From the NCBI RefSeq assembly GCF_009727055.1, contig NC_052355.1:7024505-7088504 (forward strand): 64,000 nucleotides of DNA, given 5' to 3'. The stretch's first letter is position 1; each line of letters opens with the position of its first letter. The notes under the pieces were generated by a model, which saw only the letters and a list, made by a program, of their open reading frames with translations, had not been told where the DNA came from and made no database searches. Shown here piece after piece: positions 23,212 through 35,883 of the stretch. Origin of the DNA: Benincasa hispida. Taxonomy: Eukaryota; Streptophyta; Magnoliopsida; Cucurbitales; Cucurbitaceae. The position numbers and the translations under genes are program-made.

Positions 23212-23366
23212 TATGCCCTAAAACTCATAGATAGTGAATGTTAAATGATCGTCATTAATAAATAGTTATTAATGTTTTTATCAATAATTTATCTTATCCT
23301 AAAATCCAATAAACTAACATCCTAAGTTGTCTTACGAGTCTTGAATGTTGGGTTTTATGTTTTAAA
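23212..23366 (+). mobile_element. Fragments of TTAGGGTTTTATGCC-type repeats
   Basis: Two very short 5' pieces lie in succession. One starts ttaggttttatgccctaaaact (23212) and runs to about 23345. The other (23346-23366) starts TGTTGGGTTTTATG and is cut by the TGTTGGGATTGG copy at 23367. Each seems to be interrupted by the next, giving stacked 5' ends. Confidence 0.45.
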
Positions 23367-24087
23367 TGTTGGGATTGGTGTTCTAATTCTCCCGAAGTCT
23401 CATTATTTTGTAAAGATGCACATTGTTTAATGAATAAAATAAGTGTTATTTGATTATGGCATTTACTCATATCCAATAAACAAAGCTCTTTGGTTATCTT
23501 ATGTGAACTTAAGCACGTATATGTGATATACAAGTGGATCATGCCTTAGGTGATAACCTAAATAAGTTTGTAGTATAAGGATTAAGGTGGGATACCTGAT
23601 CCTGGTGACACTACGGATACGACCCGCTTTGTAGAGGTTTGCAAGTGTTGTAAACTACTACAGATGGTTGATCCTGACCATTCATGTGGAGACATGCGAG
23701 TGGGGTGTCCTATACAAAGAGTTTGTATAAGAATTAGACCACGAGATTACTAGACTTTGTATATAACGCCGTTAATATTAGAGACTTGCGTCTCTCCTAA
23801 ACGACCATAGGTGACATGACCTCAATCCTGAGTGTTTTGGAAACTTTTGCCTTTGAGGGCGGTCCTTTGGTTAGTATGGGTGAGAGTGGCCAGATTGCCA
23901 ACTCAACATGCCTATCTTTTTGGGACTTATCTGATATGGGAGTTGGGAACTCAATCCATAAGATGAAATTTACTCCTTTCTCGAAGCATGAATAAGTAGA
24001 GAGATTGCTCCCTTAAGGGCTATTCCAAGGCATGAACACAGTGGCCACAACTTCTCTTTGGAAGAGAAGACTCGATCATAGTAGGAT
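23367..24087 (+). mobile_element. TGTTGGG-type element, 5' part
   Basis: It starts TGTTGGGATTGG and follows the order of the copy at 940: 'ctggtgacactacggata', the palindrome TATACAAAGAGTTTGTATA (23711-23729), 'gagtggccagattgccaact' and 'gactcgatcatagtagga'. It is cut at 24087 by the next copy, and its own 3' half is not clearly present. Non-coding. Confidence 0.65.
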
Positions 24088-25314
24088 TGTTGGGAATGAT
24101 GTCCTAAATCTCCTTATAATCTCATAGTTTGTAAACTCCGTATAAACATATTGTTGTTAATAAAATAAGTGTCATTTTATAAGCATATATTCAATCTAAT
24201 AAACTAAGATCAAAGGTTATTTCACGTAATTTAAACAAGTACGTAGAGACATACAAGTGGATCTTGTTTAAATAATAACCTAAATGGTCTATAGTAGATG
24301 GATAAGGTTGGGTACCTTATCCTGGTGACACTACGGATATGACCCGCTTTATAGGTGTTACAAGTGTTGTAAAGTACTACAAATAATCTGATCCTGATCA
24401 TTTATGTGGAGACATGCGAGCGGGTTATCCTATACAAAGAGTTTGTATAAGACCGGACTGATTGGTCTCTTTATATAACGTCGTTAATAATAGAGACTTA
24501 CATTTCACTAGGATGACCATAAGTGACATAATCTGAATCCTAAGTGAGTTGTGAACTCCTGCTCATGAAGATGGTCCTTTGATTTGTATGGGTGAGAGTG
24601 GCCAGATTGCCGATTCAACAAGTCTACTGTCACACCCTCTCCCAGATTACCCTCTCAAAACTAGAAGGGGATATGACCGCGGTAGTTACTAGCCCTACTA
24701 CCAGTACCCACCGCCTTAGCCCTCTAATCTAAATGCCAACTTGTTAAACATTAATAATGTATGAATAAGATACGCCTCCTTAAGGTTCTACAAAATATTA
24801 TATAACACATGCATACAACCATGATATAACATCTAAGAGATGAAATGTTCACAGATGGCTCAAACAACTCTAATAGAGCCCTAGTCCCTCTCAAAACATG
24901 TGTACATAGACATATCAATAACCTAAATCTTCTTAATAAGCCGAGTCTTTTAGTGGCAAGTAGCAACAGGATCAACCCTGAGGAATCTAACCACTACCTA
25001 AGAAGGGAAAACACAGAAATTCTGTAAGCTAAAAGCCCAGTGAGTGACTATAGAATCGTAAAGCAGCAAGCATAGCATCACTATAAACATGTAAATATAC
25101 CGATGAGTAAACTCAAGCAATTTTCTCGAAATGTAGCTTTAAACCATTCTCAGATATCATTAAACATTATTATTTCCTAGTTGAGAACGAGCCTAAATGC
25201 TCTAGCTCCCAAACGTTTATTACCGGCCAAGAGACCCATACTTCGGTCTCTCATTCATAATTGCCTACGTGCACGTGGCCATACTAAGTACCATCATATC
25301 TTAGGTACTTCTGC

Positions 25315-25505
25315 TTAGATACCTTCTCAAATTTGTCCTTTAGTATCGAGCTACTAAGATACCTTCTCATATGACATTCGGTATCAAATTGGCTAGATAC
25401 ATTCTTAAATGTCCTTCGGTATCAAATTGGCCAGGTACCTTCTCAAATGTCCTTCGGTACCAAATTGGTTAGATACCTTCTCAAACGCCCTTCGATATCA
25501 AATGT
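25315..25505. repeat. Five-copy tandem repeat of about 40 bp in solo LTR
   Basis: The unit has the form agataccttctcaaatgtc followed by cttcggtatcaaattggc, with small changes between copies. The sibling LTR at 2553-5448 has a single equivalent near 3250-3300, so the array expanded after the two LTRs separated. Confidence 0.8.
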
Positions 25506-25974
25506 GTATTTTATAACATCAAATTAAGTTCACCTGTCTAGTATTTACACAAGAACTGTTCCATTGCCACTCATTTACATAAGAACTCATTCTCTCATAG
25601 CCTTTCCTTAGGAAGTATATATCAAAATCAGAAACATAGCTTTTGTAATGGTTACACGACATACCTTGGCTTGTGTTACACACATACAAGCCGGGAAACA
25701 TGCGTTAAGTTATTCTCTAACTATTTATTGCTCGAGGAAGTATAAATTCATCATTAATGTCATTGTGCTTTTACTTAATCATATATGTATGAGTATTGAA
25801 AATCTTAAGTTTATTTAATCACTCACAGTTCGTCAGGCTCTTAATGGTTTATACGTTTCCCCCAGCTCTTCTTGGGCTGAAAATATATAATTCCCGGTTA
25901 AACTACTTAGAATTCTTAGTAAAATACCTCAATTAATTCATTTATTAAAGGAACTTTCATCAACACAGACAGCT

Positions 25975-26230
25975 TTAGTGGCGAAATTCCCCTGAGCGAG
26001 ATCAGTGAGATTCCCCTGAGCGATGCTAGCGAGATCCTCCAGAGCGATGCTAGTGAGATCCTCCAGAGCGATGCTAGCGAGATCCTTTAAAGCGAGATCA
26101 AGCTTTTCCTATCAAATTTTCATCTTAGCGATACTCACTTTACTAGCAATACTCAGCCCAATTCCTGACGAGATTTCCCCCTAGAGCGAGATCCTTCTTA
26201 CAAAATTAGCGAGATCCCCATGCCCAAATC
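25975..26230. repeat. GAGCGAGATC-word array in solo LTR
   Basis: Short units such as 'gatcctccagagcgatgc' and 'tagcgagatcc' recur about ten times. The most regular part, at 26020-26090, has a 30-bp period. No comparable array is at the same position in the sibling LTR, whose array lies further towards its other end. Confidence 0.75.
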
Positions 26231-28231
26231 TCGCTATAATTCTCCACGATGAACTGTTTGCTTGTTCTTCACAAGTAGTTGTCTGCTTATGCACCAATTC
26301 CCTATTATAACTTAAAAAAATTCATAACTCAAAATCCAGAGCTCTTTTCAAGAAACTTCCTTCTACAAACTTGTTTAGATTTGAGTTAAATTTCTTACCT
26401 TAAAATTTCAGCCCATAATTCCTTATAGCTTGGCTTGGAACTTCCAACCTTCACCTCGACCCTGCTTAAACCCGAGATTCTGCCTCTTCTGCAATTTCTC
26501 CATTTTTGTTCTTCTCTTCTTGCAATCTTTCTCCGACAGGACAAACTTGAAAACTAGATTCTTCCAGTTTTCAAATGGCACTGAATTCGCTAAATTTGCT
26601 CTTGTCAATTGCCGAAACCATGCTTTTGAATTTTTACTTCCTTTTTAATCTTTCTGCCACTTCTTGAGTTTAAAGAATAGATTGCTATGTCACCCTACAC
26701 TTAGTGCCTCCAGCCAGACTAATGATTGAGTTTCATCATTATGCATATTGTCCTTCCCTTCCTTCATAATCCCTATAAACAAACATGAATTTCTACTTAA
26801 TAAATATGTAATATAACATTCCTTTGGCTAAACATGCTTATCTAAGGAACCTAAGTTCGGGGTTTACACCTACCATTTTGGGGATTTGTTTGACTGGGGA
26901 GCTGGAAACTCAGCTACACAAGACGGAATTCACTCCTTCCTTAATGCAGGGACAAGTAAATAAATTATTCCCTTAAGGGCTGATTCCGAGCCTTGAACAT
27001 AGTGACCACACCCTCTCCTAGCCCGAGAGGACTTGGTCATAGTGGGACTATGATTTATTATTCATTAGAAGAATTAGTGGTACTTAAGAAGTTAGATGTA
27101 ACTATTAGGGTAAAACGGTATTTTGGCCCATCTATACTTACGAGCAATTTATGAAGGGTCATTGCACTATTGATTGGTTATATCCAATTGACACATAAAT
27201 ATATCTGTAATGCAAAAAGTGCAACTGTCGGTCTTTAATGAAGTGATCGGCAGTTAACGGATGTTAGGTAATTTAATTAAAGAGTTTAATTAATTATCCG
27301 AGTATTGTTGGAGCTTCAATCTATAGGTTCATAAGGTCCCTACTATAGCTCAACAATTATTTAATCTTTGGATTAATTTGAAGTGTTCAAATTAATTGAG
27401 AAAATTAATTATATATGATATAATTAGTTATAATGTATTCGATACATTATATATGAGAGTAAGTTGAATATGATTCAAATAGTAGTTATATGAATGAGAT
27501 TCATGTAATTAAATATAAATATAATTTATATTGAGAGGAATTAAAATATTTGGATATGATCTAAATATCATTTATATGAATGAGATTCATATAAATGGAT
27601 TTAATATAAATGTGATTTATATTAAATGCCATGTACAATTAAGAGATATAAAATCTATAGTTTATGTTGTATTTGATGCAATATAAAACTACAGGCTATA
27701 TGTTGTATTTGATAAAACATATAGTGTATATATAATAAAGTAGTTATTATATATTCCATTTTATTAATTTATTTGAAATTAATAAAAGGGAAGGAGTTAT
27801 AACTCCCTCCTCACATTCTCTAAAGTAAACTAACTTATGATAAAAGAAGTTGAGAGATCATCTTCTTTCGAGAATTGATTACAGAAGAATTCACAATCTA
27901 AGAGAAAGGTTCTCCTGGTTGAGTCTTTGAATCCCACAAGAGAATACAGAGGGTTCTCGCTTGGTAGTGTCCGTGCGTGTAAAGGAGACCCGCGAAGAAG
28001 GAGTTTTGTTCGTGGCTCGTACGAGGGATTACTTGAAGAAATGTTCTTCAAAGGTGAGGTTTCTTGAAACCTTTTTTTTTCTTTTTTTTCTTTTTTATCT
28101 AAAAACATGCTGTAATTTAACCTTAAATGCATATCTTTGTGTATGTTTACTGTAAATTTTGTATTCGATAATTAATGGAATTTGGACGATCCGCTTCCGC
28201 CCAAAGATCTCCTCATGTCGAGATTTCTTCA

Positions 28232-29410
28232 ACCCCACCCTCTCATTGGCTCGAGAGAGACTCGGTTTGATGATCAATCACAAACCAATTATTCATTAGA
28301 GGATCAGTGGGACTTAAGAAACAAGAGGTAATCTCGGAAGTAAAACAACCATTTGACTCAACTGTTATTACGAATAACATGTGAATGGTTAACTTACTAA
28401 TCATGGTTATATCGAGTGGACACAATATATCTACAGTGAGTGAAGTCCAACTACGGTTAATTCGGTGTAAAGGGTTTAGCCAATTACTCTCGGATCGTTG
28501 TAGCTCATGATCTATAGGTTCACTAGGTCCCCCTACTAGCTCACAGATGGATTGGCCTTAGAGTAGCATGTTGATTTGAAACGTTCAAATTAGAATTAAT
28601 GGAATTAGTAATTATATGCCATACAATTACACGTTTAATTTTGGAATTAAATAAAATTGGAGAATCGATTAATATTTAAATATGATTTAAATATTAAGTT
28701 CATGAATAGGGTTTCAAGAAGGTAGAATTGGTATTGAATTAATTTAATNTTTAATTAATTATTAATTATTAATTTTATTAGAGAAATTAATTTTGAATTA
28801 ATTTTTGTAAAATAAATAAAATTTCAGTTTTGTTTTTTGAATTAAAAACTAAAAATATTTTTAAATTTTGAAAGTAATTTTCAAAATGAAAAAAAGAAAA
28901 GAAAAATGAAAAACCAAAAGTGGATTTTTCCCACTTTTGGAACCAAGCACCTTACTCATATTCACTTCAATTCCAGCTCAATAATGAAGGTGGAGTTGGA
29001 ATTCATGCAGAAGGTTTGTTGTTTGAATGTCATGCAATATAGACTTCAGTTCTAAGTGGAAATCAAACATGAAAAAGGTTACAATTTTGCTGAGAATTTG
29101 TGTTTGAAGAAGTGTTCATCACACTGTATAAAACCAGTAACATCCTCTCCAATTCCATTCGATTCAAACTTGTTTTGAGTTCCACAACTCAATCTAAGGC
29201 TCCAAGAGAATGGTAGAGAAGATCTTGTAGTAGTTCACAACCAAAGGAAAAGGAGATTGTAGCTGAAGATCGTAATTCAAGAGGTACTTCAAAGGTTAGT
29301 GTTGAAATTCTATTTTTCGTTTATGAACATGCTGAACTTGAAGCCAAAATTAATAAATTAGAATGCTTAATGATCTTGTTTTTCTTCCGCTGCTTACTTC
29401 CTTAATCCAA
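28232..29410 (+). mobile_element. TGTTGGG-type element, 5'-truncated copy
   Basis: It starts inside the family sequence at 'accctctcattggctcgaga' and continues through 'ttattcattagaggatcagt', 'gagtggacacaatatatc' and the AT-rich part to a tail near 29300-29410. One undetermined base is at 28749. It is more diverged than the 24088 copy. Non-coding. Confidence 0.55.
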
Positions 29411-30840
29411 TAGAACGATCCTTTGATCTACATGGGTGAGAGCGGCTAGATTTGCTGATGCAATATGCCTACCATTTTGGGGATTCATCTTATTAGAGAG
29501 TTGGAAACACATCTATATAAGTAGGAATTCACTCCTTCCTATTGTTAGGGTAAATAGATAAATTATTCCCTTGAGGGCTGATTCTGGGTCTTAAACAATG
29601 AGACACCTCACCCTCTCCTGGCTCGAGAGAGGTTCAGTTATAGTTGGACTATGACTAATTGTTCATTAGAGGAATCAATGGTACTTAAGGTGTTCGATGT
29701 AACTACAAGGGTAAAACGATAATTTTGACTCAGTTGTACTTATGAGCAATTTGTGAATGATCACCGTACTGTTGATTAGTTATATCCAATGGACACATAA
29801 ATATATCTACAGTGCGAAGAGTGCAACATCGATCTCTATTGGAGTGATTGATAGCTAATGAAGGTTGATTAATTTAATTAAAGAGTTTAATTAATTAATC
29901 TTGTATCATTGGAGCTTCAATCTATTGGACCATAAGATCCCTTGTTAGCTTAATAAAGATTAATGAGAATCAAATTAAATTTAGATTAATTTGAATTATT
30001 CAAATTAATTAAAGAGAATTAATTGTATGAGATATCATTATTATAATGTATGCAACACATTATTATATAATGTATGCAATACATTATTATATAAAGTTTA
30101 TATGAGAGAAATAAATATTTGAATGGGATTCAAATATTATTTATATGTGTGTGATTCATATAAAAACTATAGATTAAAATTAATATGAATTTGATTCATA
30201 TTAAAATTATAGGTTATATGAGAGAATCTAATCTATAGATTATATTATATGTGATATAATCAACTATAGGTCATATATTATATGATTGTATGTAATTATA
30301 TTAATGTAATATAATTAAATTTAATTTAAAATTTTGAAATTCAAATTATAACTCCTAGGGAGTTATTTAAGTGTAAAGGAGTTGAGGAATTTTATTTTGA
30401 TGAAGTTATTTTTTTATGTAAAACAATATACATAGAACTCTCTCTCTCAACTTCATTTGATTGTTCTGCAAAAAATTTTCTCTAGATCTCTCTGTCTCTT
30501 TCACAAAATTAAACACAGAAACCAACAAAATTCTATGTGATTCTCACATTGAGAACAACAAGGTAATTCTGTGGCGGTGTTCTCATTACTTTATTCAGGT
30601 TCTTGCTATGTTGTTGAGTTCAATAGAAGCAGAGAAAATATTATTCATGATCGCGCCATCGGAGAGGAACCGTGAAAAAGTGTTTCTTCAAGGATTAGTA
30701 TTCGATCTCCCTTTCTTCTCTGAATTTCTGTAAAAAAACATGCTTTGGACTTGTTGTTTATCCTATATTTCCGTCTCTCTATTTTATTGAGTTTTACAAA
30801 CAAAATTCGAGATACAAGGCATTCGTACGCTTCCACTGTG
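29411..30840 (+). mobile_element. TGTTGGG-type element, second 5'-truncated copy
   Basis: It begins at 'acgatcctttgatctacatgggtgagag', equivalent to about 1435 of the 940 copy. It follows the family order to a 'gcttccactgtgggaattc' tail. It includes an AT-only stretch with repeated 'aatgtatgcaa(t/c)acattattatata' words (30045-30085). The (CT)n near 30440 and the 'gaggaaccgtgaaaaagtgtttcttcaagg' leader-like block match the other copies. Non-coding. Confidence 0.55.
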
Positions 30841-32156
30841 GGAATTCTAATCCCTTTAGGGTTGACCTAACTAAAAAATTGAGTAACCAAAGACCCTACC
30901 TAAAATACATTTTTAAAAGTTTTTCGACTAAATCCAACCTAAAATAAAATCTAATCCAACTCAACTCTTACAATTTAGGTTAGGTCATCTGGGTTGGTCG
31001 AGTTCCCGAATTTTTTAAACACCCCTAATGTCAATTTACTAACTTTGATATAAGTTTTTTTAATTTTAATTAATAATAATAATAATAATAAAAGCATGAA
31101 GTAAAACTACATTAGTAACATGTTTCTAAATATTAAATAATTTTATCCCCTACTCTACAACTTATATTTTTCTTCAAAAATCTTATATCACTTTTAACCT
31201 ATTTTTGCAATCATTATGGATAAATCCATCCTCGGTCGCGGTTCATCTTTCAATGGTGACAGCAACTATGAACACCTTCATCCTATTGACGATAGTCTTT
31301 TGGCAGTTGTATCAATGTAAAGGATGAAACTAAGATGTAAAAGAAGATCTAATGACCCTATCATTTTTAGATTATGTTTATCAAATTTGTCAATGCAAAG
31401 GATAAAATAAAATACAAACTTAATAACTTACAATTTTGATGCAATCTCTAGATTTTATACGCTACCTATTATCGTCCTATGGTGGAGACTGCACAATCTC
31501 CCACTTTACCGCTCCCTTTATTCCTTAGGGTTTAAAAAACCAAACTAAAATTCGAAAACTAAATAAAGTAGTTTTCAAATAATTGTTTTTGTTTTTGGAA
31601 TTTGTCTAAGAATTCAATCATTATACTTAAGAAAGATACAAATCATTATAAGAAATGTGGATGAAATAGGCTTAATTTTCAAAAACCAAAACAAAAAAGT
31701 TGCCAAATGGGGTCTAAATATTTCATTATAATCATAATTACAATAATAATTCAATTTGACCAACAATTTGGGGAGATTCTATTAAAAAAAGCATGAAAAT
31801 TCATTGCAAAAGTAATTAATTAGTCGATTACAAAAATATTGTTTTTAATATTGGCTAAAAAAAAACTTGTAATATATGTATATATATTTTTTGAACTCTT
31901 GATTCATGGCCGTGGTATGTAAATAAATGTAGAAATTTAGATTAATCATTAATTCATTAATAGTTGTTTAAATTAAAATAATAACACAAGTGTAGGATAG
32001 TCTAAACGAGAATAATATAGTTGTAACTTTTGCTTTTCTCTTTTGCTCTTTTTAGGTTTATCTTAGGTAATTTGACATATAAATCATTAAATAAACTTTT
32101 CCCCCTTATTTTTGAGCATCACATGTAAAAAAAAAATATATTTTTTTAAAAGAAAA
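30841..32156. other. Intergenic, no gene
   Basis: AT-rich DNA. The segment 30855-31030 ('acctaaaataca', 'atttaggttaggtcatctgg', ending 'aaacacccct') looks like one end of a hAT-type MITE, but the partner end was not found. An (aat)n tract lies at 31070-31092. Nothing else is recognisable. Confidence 0.4.
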
Positions 32157-32575
32157 CACATTTTATATCTAATTAATATCCGTTTCACATTAAATAAAGA
32201 ATTTTTTTTAACAAATCACATTTTATCTCTATCCAATATCTATTGTAGGTTAAACAAAGGAAAAAAAAACCATATTTTATCTCTAACTAATATCTTCTTC
32301 ACGTTAAATAAAGGGAAAAAAAATCATATTTTATCTCTAACTAATACCTACTTCATGTTAAATAATTTTGTTTTAAGTCACATTTTATCTCTAACAAATA
32401 TCTACTTCTTTATGTTAAATAAATGGAAATTTTTTTTAAAAAATCTCATTTCATCTCTAACAAATATCTACTTCACATTAAATAAAGAAAAAAAGTTTCT
32501 AAAAAAATCACATTGTATTGCTAACCAGTATCTACATGTTAAATAAAGATTTTTTTAAAAAAATCTATATATCTA
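32157..32575. repeat. AT-rich minisatellite, about 7 units of 54-65 bp
   Basis: The unit is cacattttatctctaac, then (t/a)aatatctacttcac and ttaaataaag with a variable A-tract. Seven to eight units are visible, and length changes are confined to the A-tracts. By chance one frame stays open over 435 bp, giving repeated HILSLTNIYFTLNK-like peptides. The composition and indels argue against a real protein. Confidence 0.85.
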
Positions 32576-33221
32576 AATTATTTTTGTAAAATCAAATTAA
32601 GATTCCAAATCTATTTTTTCTCTAAAAATAGCTGATAAAATTTTCGCTTCCATCATTTTTTTTAGCGCACTTTCTACGTATCTTTTTAACATTACAAATC
32701 TTTATTCTTTAACATTATAAACTTTTTGCAGCTCCAAGACATCATCGACAATTGTTCTAAAGTATCTCTTTTTTTTCAAAATTTTTCTTATTTAACGTGA
32801 ATTTTGCAATGATGTTTCAGTAGGTCTGGATAAAAGTCATCGTAGTGATCAATCACCCTTCACTGAATTGAGACAATCTCAACCAATCATTACACAAGAA
32901 TAACTATTATCCCTATAATGATTAGTAACCATTATTTAGTCAATAAATCATTAACTTACCTAACATGTATATTATCTTTTTCAATTTTTTTCTTATTTTA
33001 AACTTGAATTTTATTTGTTAACCGTTGTGTGGGATTGAGGTTTGGATTGAATAGTCTTTTTTTAAACATAAAAGAATAGTTTTTTTTTTAAAGGAAGTTA
33101 AAAAGTAGGTATAAATATATTAGAAATAGGTTTTTATTTTTAATAAAGATGATTAGCTTTTACTTTAAAGTTTTCTTATTAAGAATGAAAATATTATTAG
33201 TTTGTTCATTCTCTTTATTAG
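32576..33221. other. Intergenic, no gene
   Basis: AT-rich sequence with poly-T and poly-A tracts. No open frame, no paired repeats. Confidence 0.5.
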
Positions 33222-34670
33222 GGTTTATGCCTTAAATTTTGTGGTATATAATATGTAAACAAAATTTATTTTATTTAATAAAATAAGGAGTTATTTATTT
33301 GACATTTAAACTTGTGTAACTCAATCCAATAAACTAAGATCCAATGTTATTTTATGTAATTTGAACAGTATGTGATTGATATACAGGTAGATCATGTTCA
33401 AGTCATAACTTAAAAGGCCTATAGTATATGGTTAGGTTGGGTAGCTTATCCTGGTAATACTATGGATACGACCCACTTTGTAAATGTTACAAATATTGTA
33501 AGCATTACAAACTATTTGTTCCAATTCGTTTATATATAGACATGCGAGTGAGGGTATCTTATACAAAGAGTTTGTATAAGATCTAATCGCGAAATAATTA
33601 ATCTCTCTTTGTAACATCTTTGACTGAAGAGATTAATATTTCATAAGATGACCATATGTAACTCGATCTCAATCCTGAGTGAGTTATGAGCTCCTATCCG
33701 TGAGGACTTGTCCTTTGATTTGTATGGGTGAGAATGGTCTGGTTGCCGATTCACATAACTACACAAGATGAGATTCACTCCTTTTAGGCTTTAGGGTAAG
33801 TAGATGAGTTGTTCCTTTAAGTGTTGAATTTGGGTCTTGAATAATGGGGCCCATCCCTCTCATTGCCCTAAGAGGGATTTTTTTTTAGTTGGACTGTAAA
33901 CATGTTGTTCATCAGAGGATCAATAGAACTTAAGGAGCAAGAGGTAATTACAAGGTAAACGACAATTTAACCCAACTGTAATTATAAACGACTCGTGAAG
34001 GATCGACTTACTTGTAATGATTACATCCATGGACATAAAAATATTCTACAATGCGAAAAGTTCAACTATGGGTCTTTAGTGGAGTGACTTATAGTTAATA
34101 AATGTTGATTAATTTAATTAATCTCAAATCATTAGAGTTTCTAATCTGTATGTCTATTAGATCCCCTGCTAGCTCACTAAGGGTAAAACAATGATTAATT
34201 AGTTGTGGAAGAATTTGGATTCTTCGGATTATAAGAGAATATATGTTAATTGTATGTAATGCAATTGATATAATGTATATAGATACATTATATTATAAAT
34301 TTAATTTTGAATGAGATTCAAAATTAAATGAAGGAATAATGTATTTGAATAAGATTCAAATATTAAATAATATGAATGAGATTCATAATAAAACTATAGG
34401 GTAAATTTAATAGGAATGTGATTCATATTAAAACTATTGGTTAAAATTAATGTTAATGTATCATTAAAATTATACGTTATGTGAGGAAAATATATTTGAA
34501 TATGATTCAAATATAATATCAATTAAATATATGATATTTAATTAATTAAAATTAATTAATTGGATTAATTAATAGTTATCAAATTAAATTAAATTAAATA
34601 ATAACTCTTCTACAGTTGCAGGGGTGTTGAAGGGAGTTGGGTGAGGGAAGTTAACTCTCCTTACCTTACT
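33222..34670 (+). mobile_element. TGTTGGG/TTAGGG-type element, 3'-truncated
   Basis: It starts 'ttagggtttatgccttaaa' and follows the family order: 'ataaactaagatccaatgtt', 'cttatcctggtaatactatg' and the palindrome in an extended form (33559-33579), then repeated gattca(a/t)a(t/a) words. It is cut at about 34670, where Athila reverse-transcriptase sequence begins abruptly. Non-coding. Confidence 0.6.
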
Positions 34671-35883
34671 AGTGTGAGGAATGTTCGTTCTTTTTTGGGC
34701 CATGTAGGTTTGTATTGCAGGTTCATTAAGGATTTCAGCAAAATTACCGGCCAATGACCACCTTGCTTCAGAAAGATGTGAAGTTTAACTTCAGTGAGGC
34801 GTATAAGCCAGCCTTTGATGTGCTGAAGAGGGCTTTGACTAGTGCACCAGTGATTCAGGCCCCTCAATGAGCTCTCCCATCTGAGATCATGTGTGATGCC
34901 AACAATTATGCCGTTGAGGTCGTTCTTGGACAAAGAATCGAGAAGAAGTATCACGTGATATACTATGCTTCAAGGACCTTGAATCCTGCTCAATGCAATT
35001 ATACCACTATAGAAAAAGAACTCCTCTGTTGTTTTTTTCTTTAGAAAAGTTTCGATCATATATTCTTGGCTCACATGTAACTGTTTATTCTGATCATGTA
35101 GCATTACGCTATCTGATGGACAAAAAGGAGTCTAAACTACGCCTTCTTCATTGGATCCTTCTACTCCAAGAGTTCGATGTTGCAATAAAAGATAGAAAAG
35201 ATTCTGAAAATATTGTTGCTGACCATTTGAGCAGGTTAGTGGAAGGAAGGGGTTGCTTACCCTCTAACGAAGATTTCCTTGATCGGGCTCTACTCTAGGT
35301 TAAAATTTCTCAATGACTCCATGGTACGCTGATCTCTTTAACTATCTAGTCACAAGTGATATTCATTTTAACTTTAGTAGGTATAATAAAGCTAAACTGA
35401 AAATTGAGACAAAATATATTATGTGTGGGAATATCCAAATATGTGGAAATTTTGTACTGACCAGATAGTTAGAGGTGTGCTCCTAACGATGAATTTTTCT
35501 CTGTTTTAGCTTTTTGTCATGAACACACATGCAACAGGCACTTTAGTTCTAAGCGCACAGCTAAAAAAGTGTTAGACTGGGGATTGTATTGGAACACTTT
35601 TAGGGATGCATATTTTTATTATAAAACATATGAGAGATGTCAGAAGTCTGGAGATCTATCCCGTAGGAATGAAATTCCCCAAGTCCCTATAGTTGTTTAT
35701 TAGATATTCGATGTTTAGGGATTAGATTTCATGGGTCATTTTCCTTCTTCTTGCGGATTTAAATATTTTATTCTCGTTGTGGACTATGTTTCTAAATGGG
35801 TGGAAGCAAAGGGCACTGTTATTGATGATTCCAAAGTGGTTGCCGGATTTTTAAAGTCTCACATACTTGGTAGGTCTGGTTTT
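34671..35883 (+). pseudogene. Degenerate Athila: RT tail, RNase H, integrase start
   Basis: It begins inside the reverse transcriptase region (SVRNVRSFLGHVGLYCRFIKDF reads across 34671-34736). RNase H pieces continue (YTTIEKELL, then [17 protein letters not shown] and DHLSRL, 34993-35240). The integrase zinc-binding region (35480-35650) and GLDFMGHF with the first DDE Asp (about 35720-35745) follow. There are many stops and frameshifts. This is the older Athila copy (Ty3/gypsy). It is split by the gypsy element at 35884 and resumes at 38408. Its 5' end is missing. Confidence 0.8.

Larger units (their letters stand above)
24628..26868 (-). mobile_element. Solo LTR, 2241 bp (Tekay/Del-like ends)
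   Basis: It begins TGTCACACCCTCTCCC and ends GGTTTACA on the plus strand, or TGTAAACCCCGAACTTAGG...GGGTGTGACA on the minus strand, the usual look of Tekay/Del LTRs. The 5-bp target duplication is tctac (24623-24627) and cctac (26869-26873), differing by one base. Joining across it restores the block found uninterrupted at about 1487-1494. No internal region remains, so it arose by LTR-LTR recombination. It contains its own tandem arrays (25315-25505, 25975-26230). Confidence 0.85.
24088..28231 (+). mobile_element. TGTTGGG-type element, full length, with nested solo LTR
   Basis: A nearly complete copy of the 940 family, from TGTTGGGAATG to TTTCTTCA. It has the same internal blocks, the palindrome at 24431-24449, the 'ggagttataactccctcc' block near 27792 and the 'ttactgtaaattttgtattcg' tail. 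The nested solo LTR 24628-26868 splits it at 'cctac'. Flanking bases (aggat and acccc) do not form a target duplication, so the junctions are probably secondary. Non-coding. Confidence 0.65.

Noticed and set aside
32112..32546. 144-codon repetitive protein
   Set aside because: It is the translation of an AT-rich minisatellite with A-tract length changes, and has no support as a gene.
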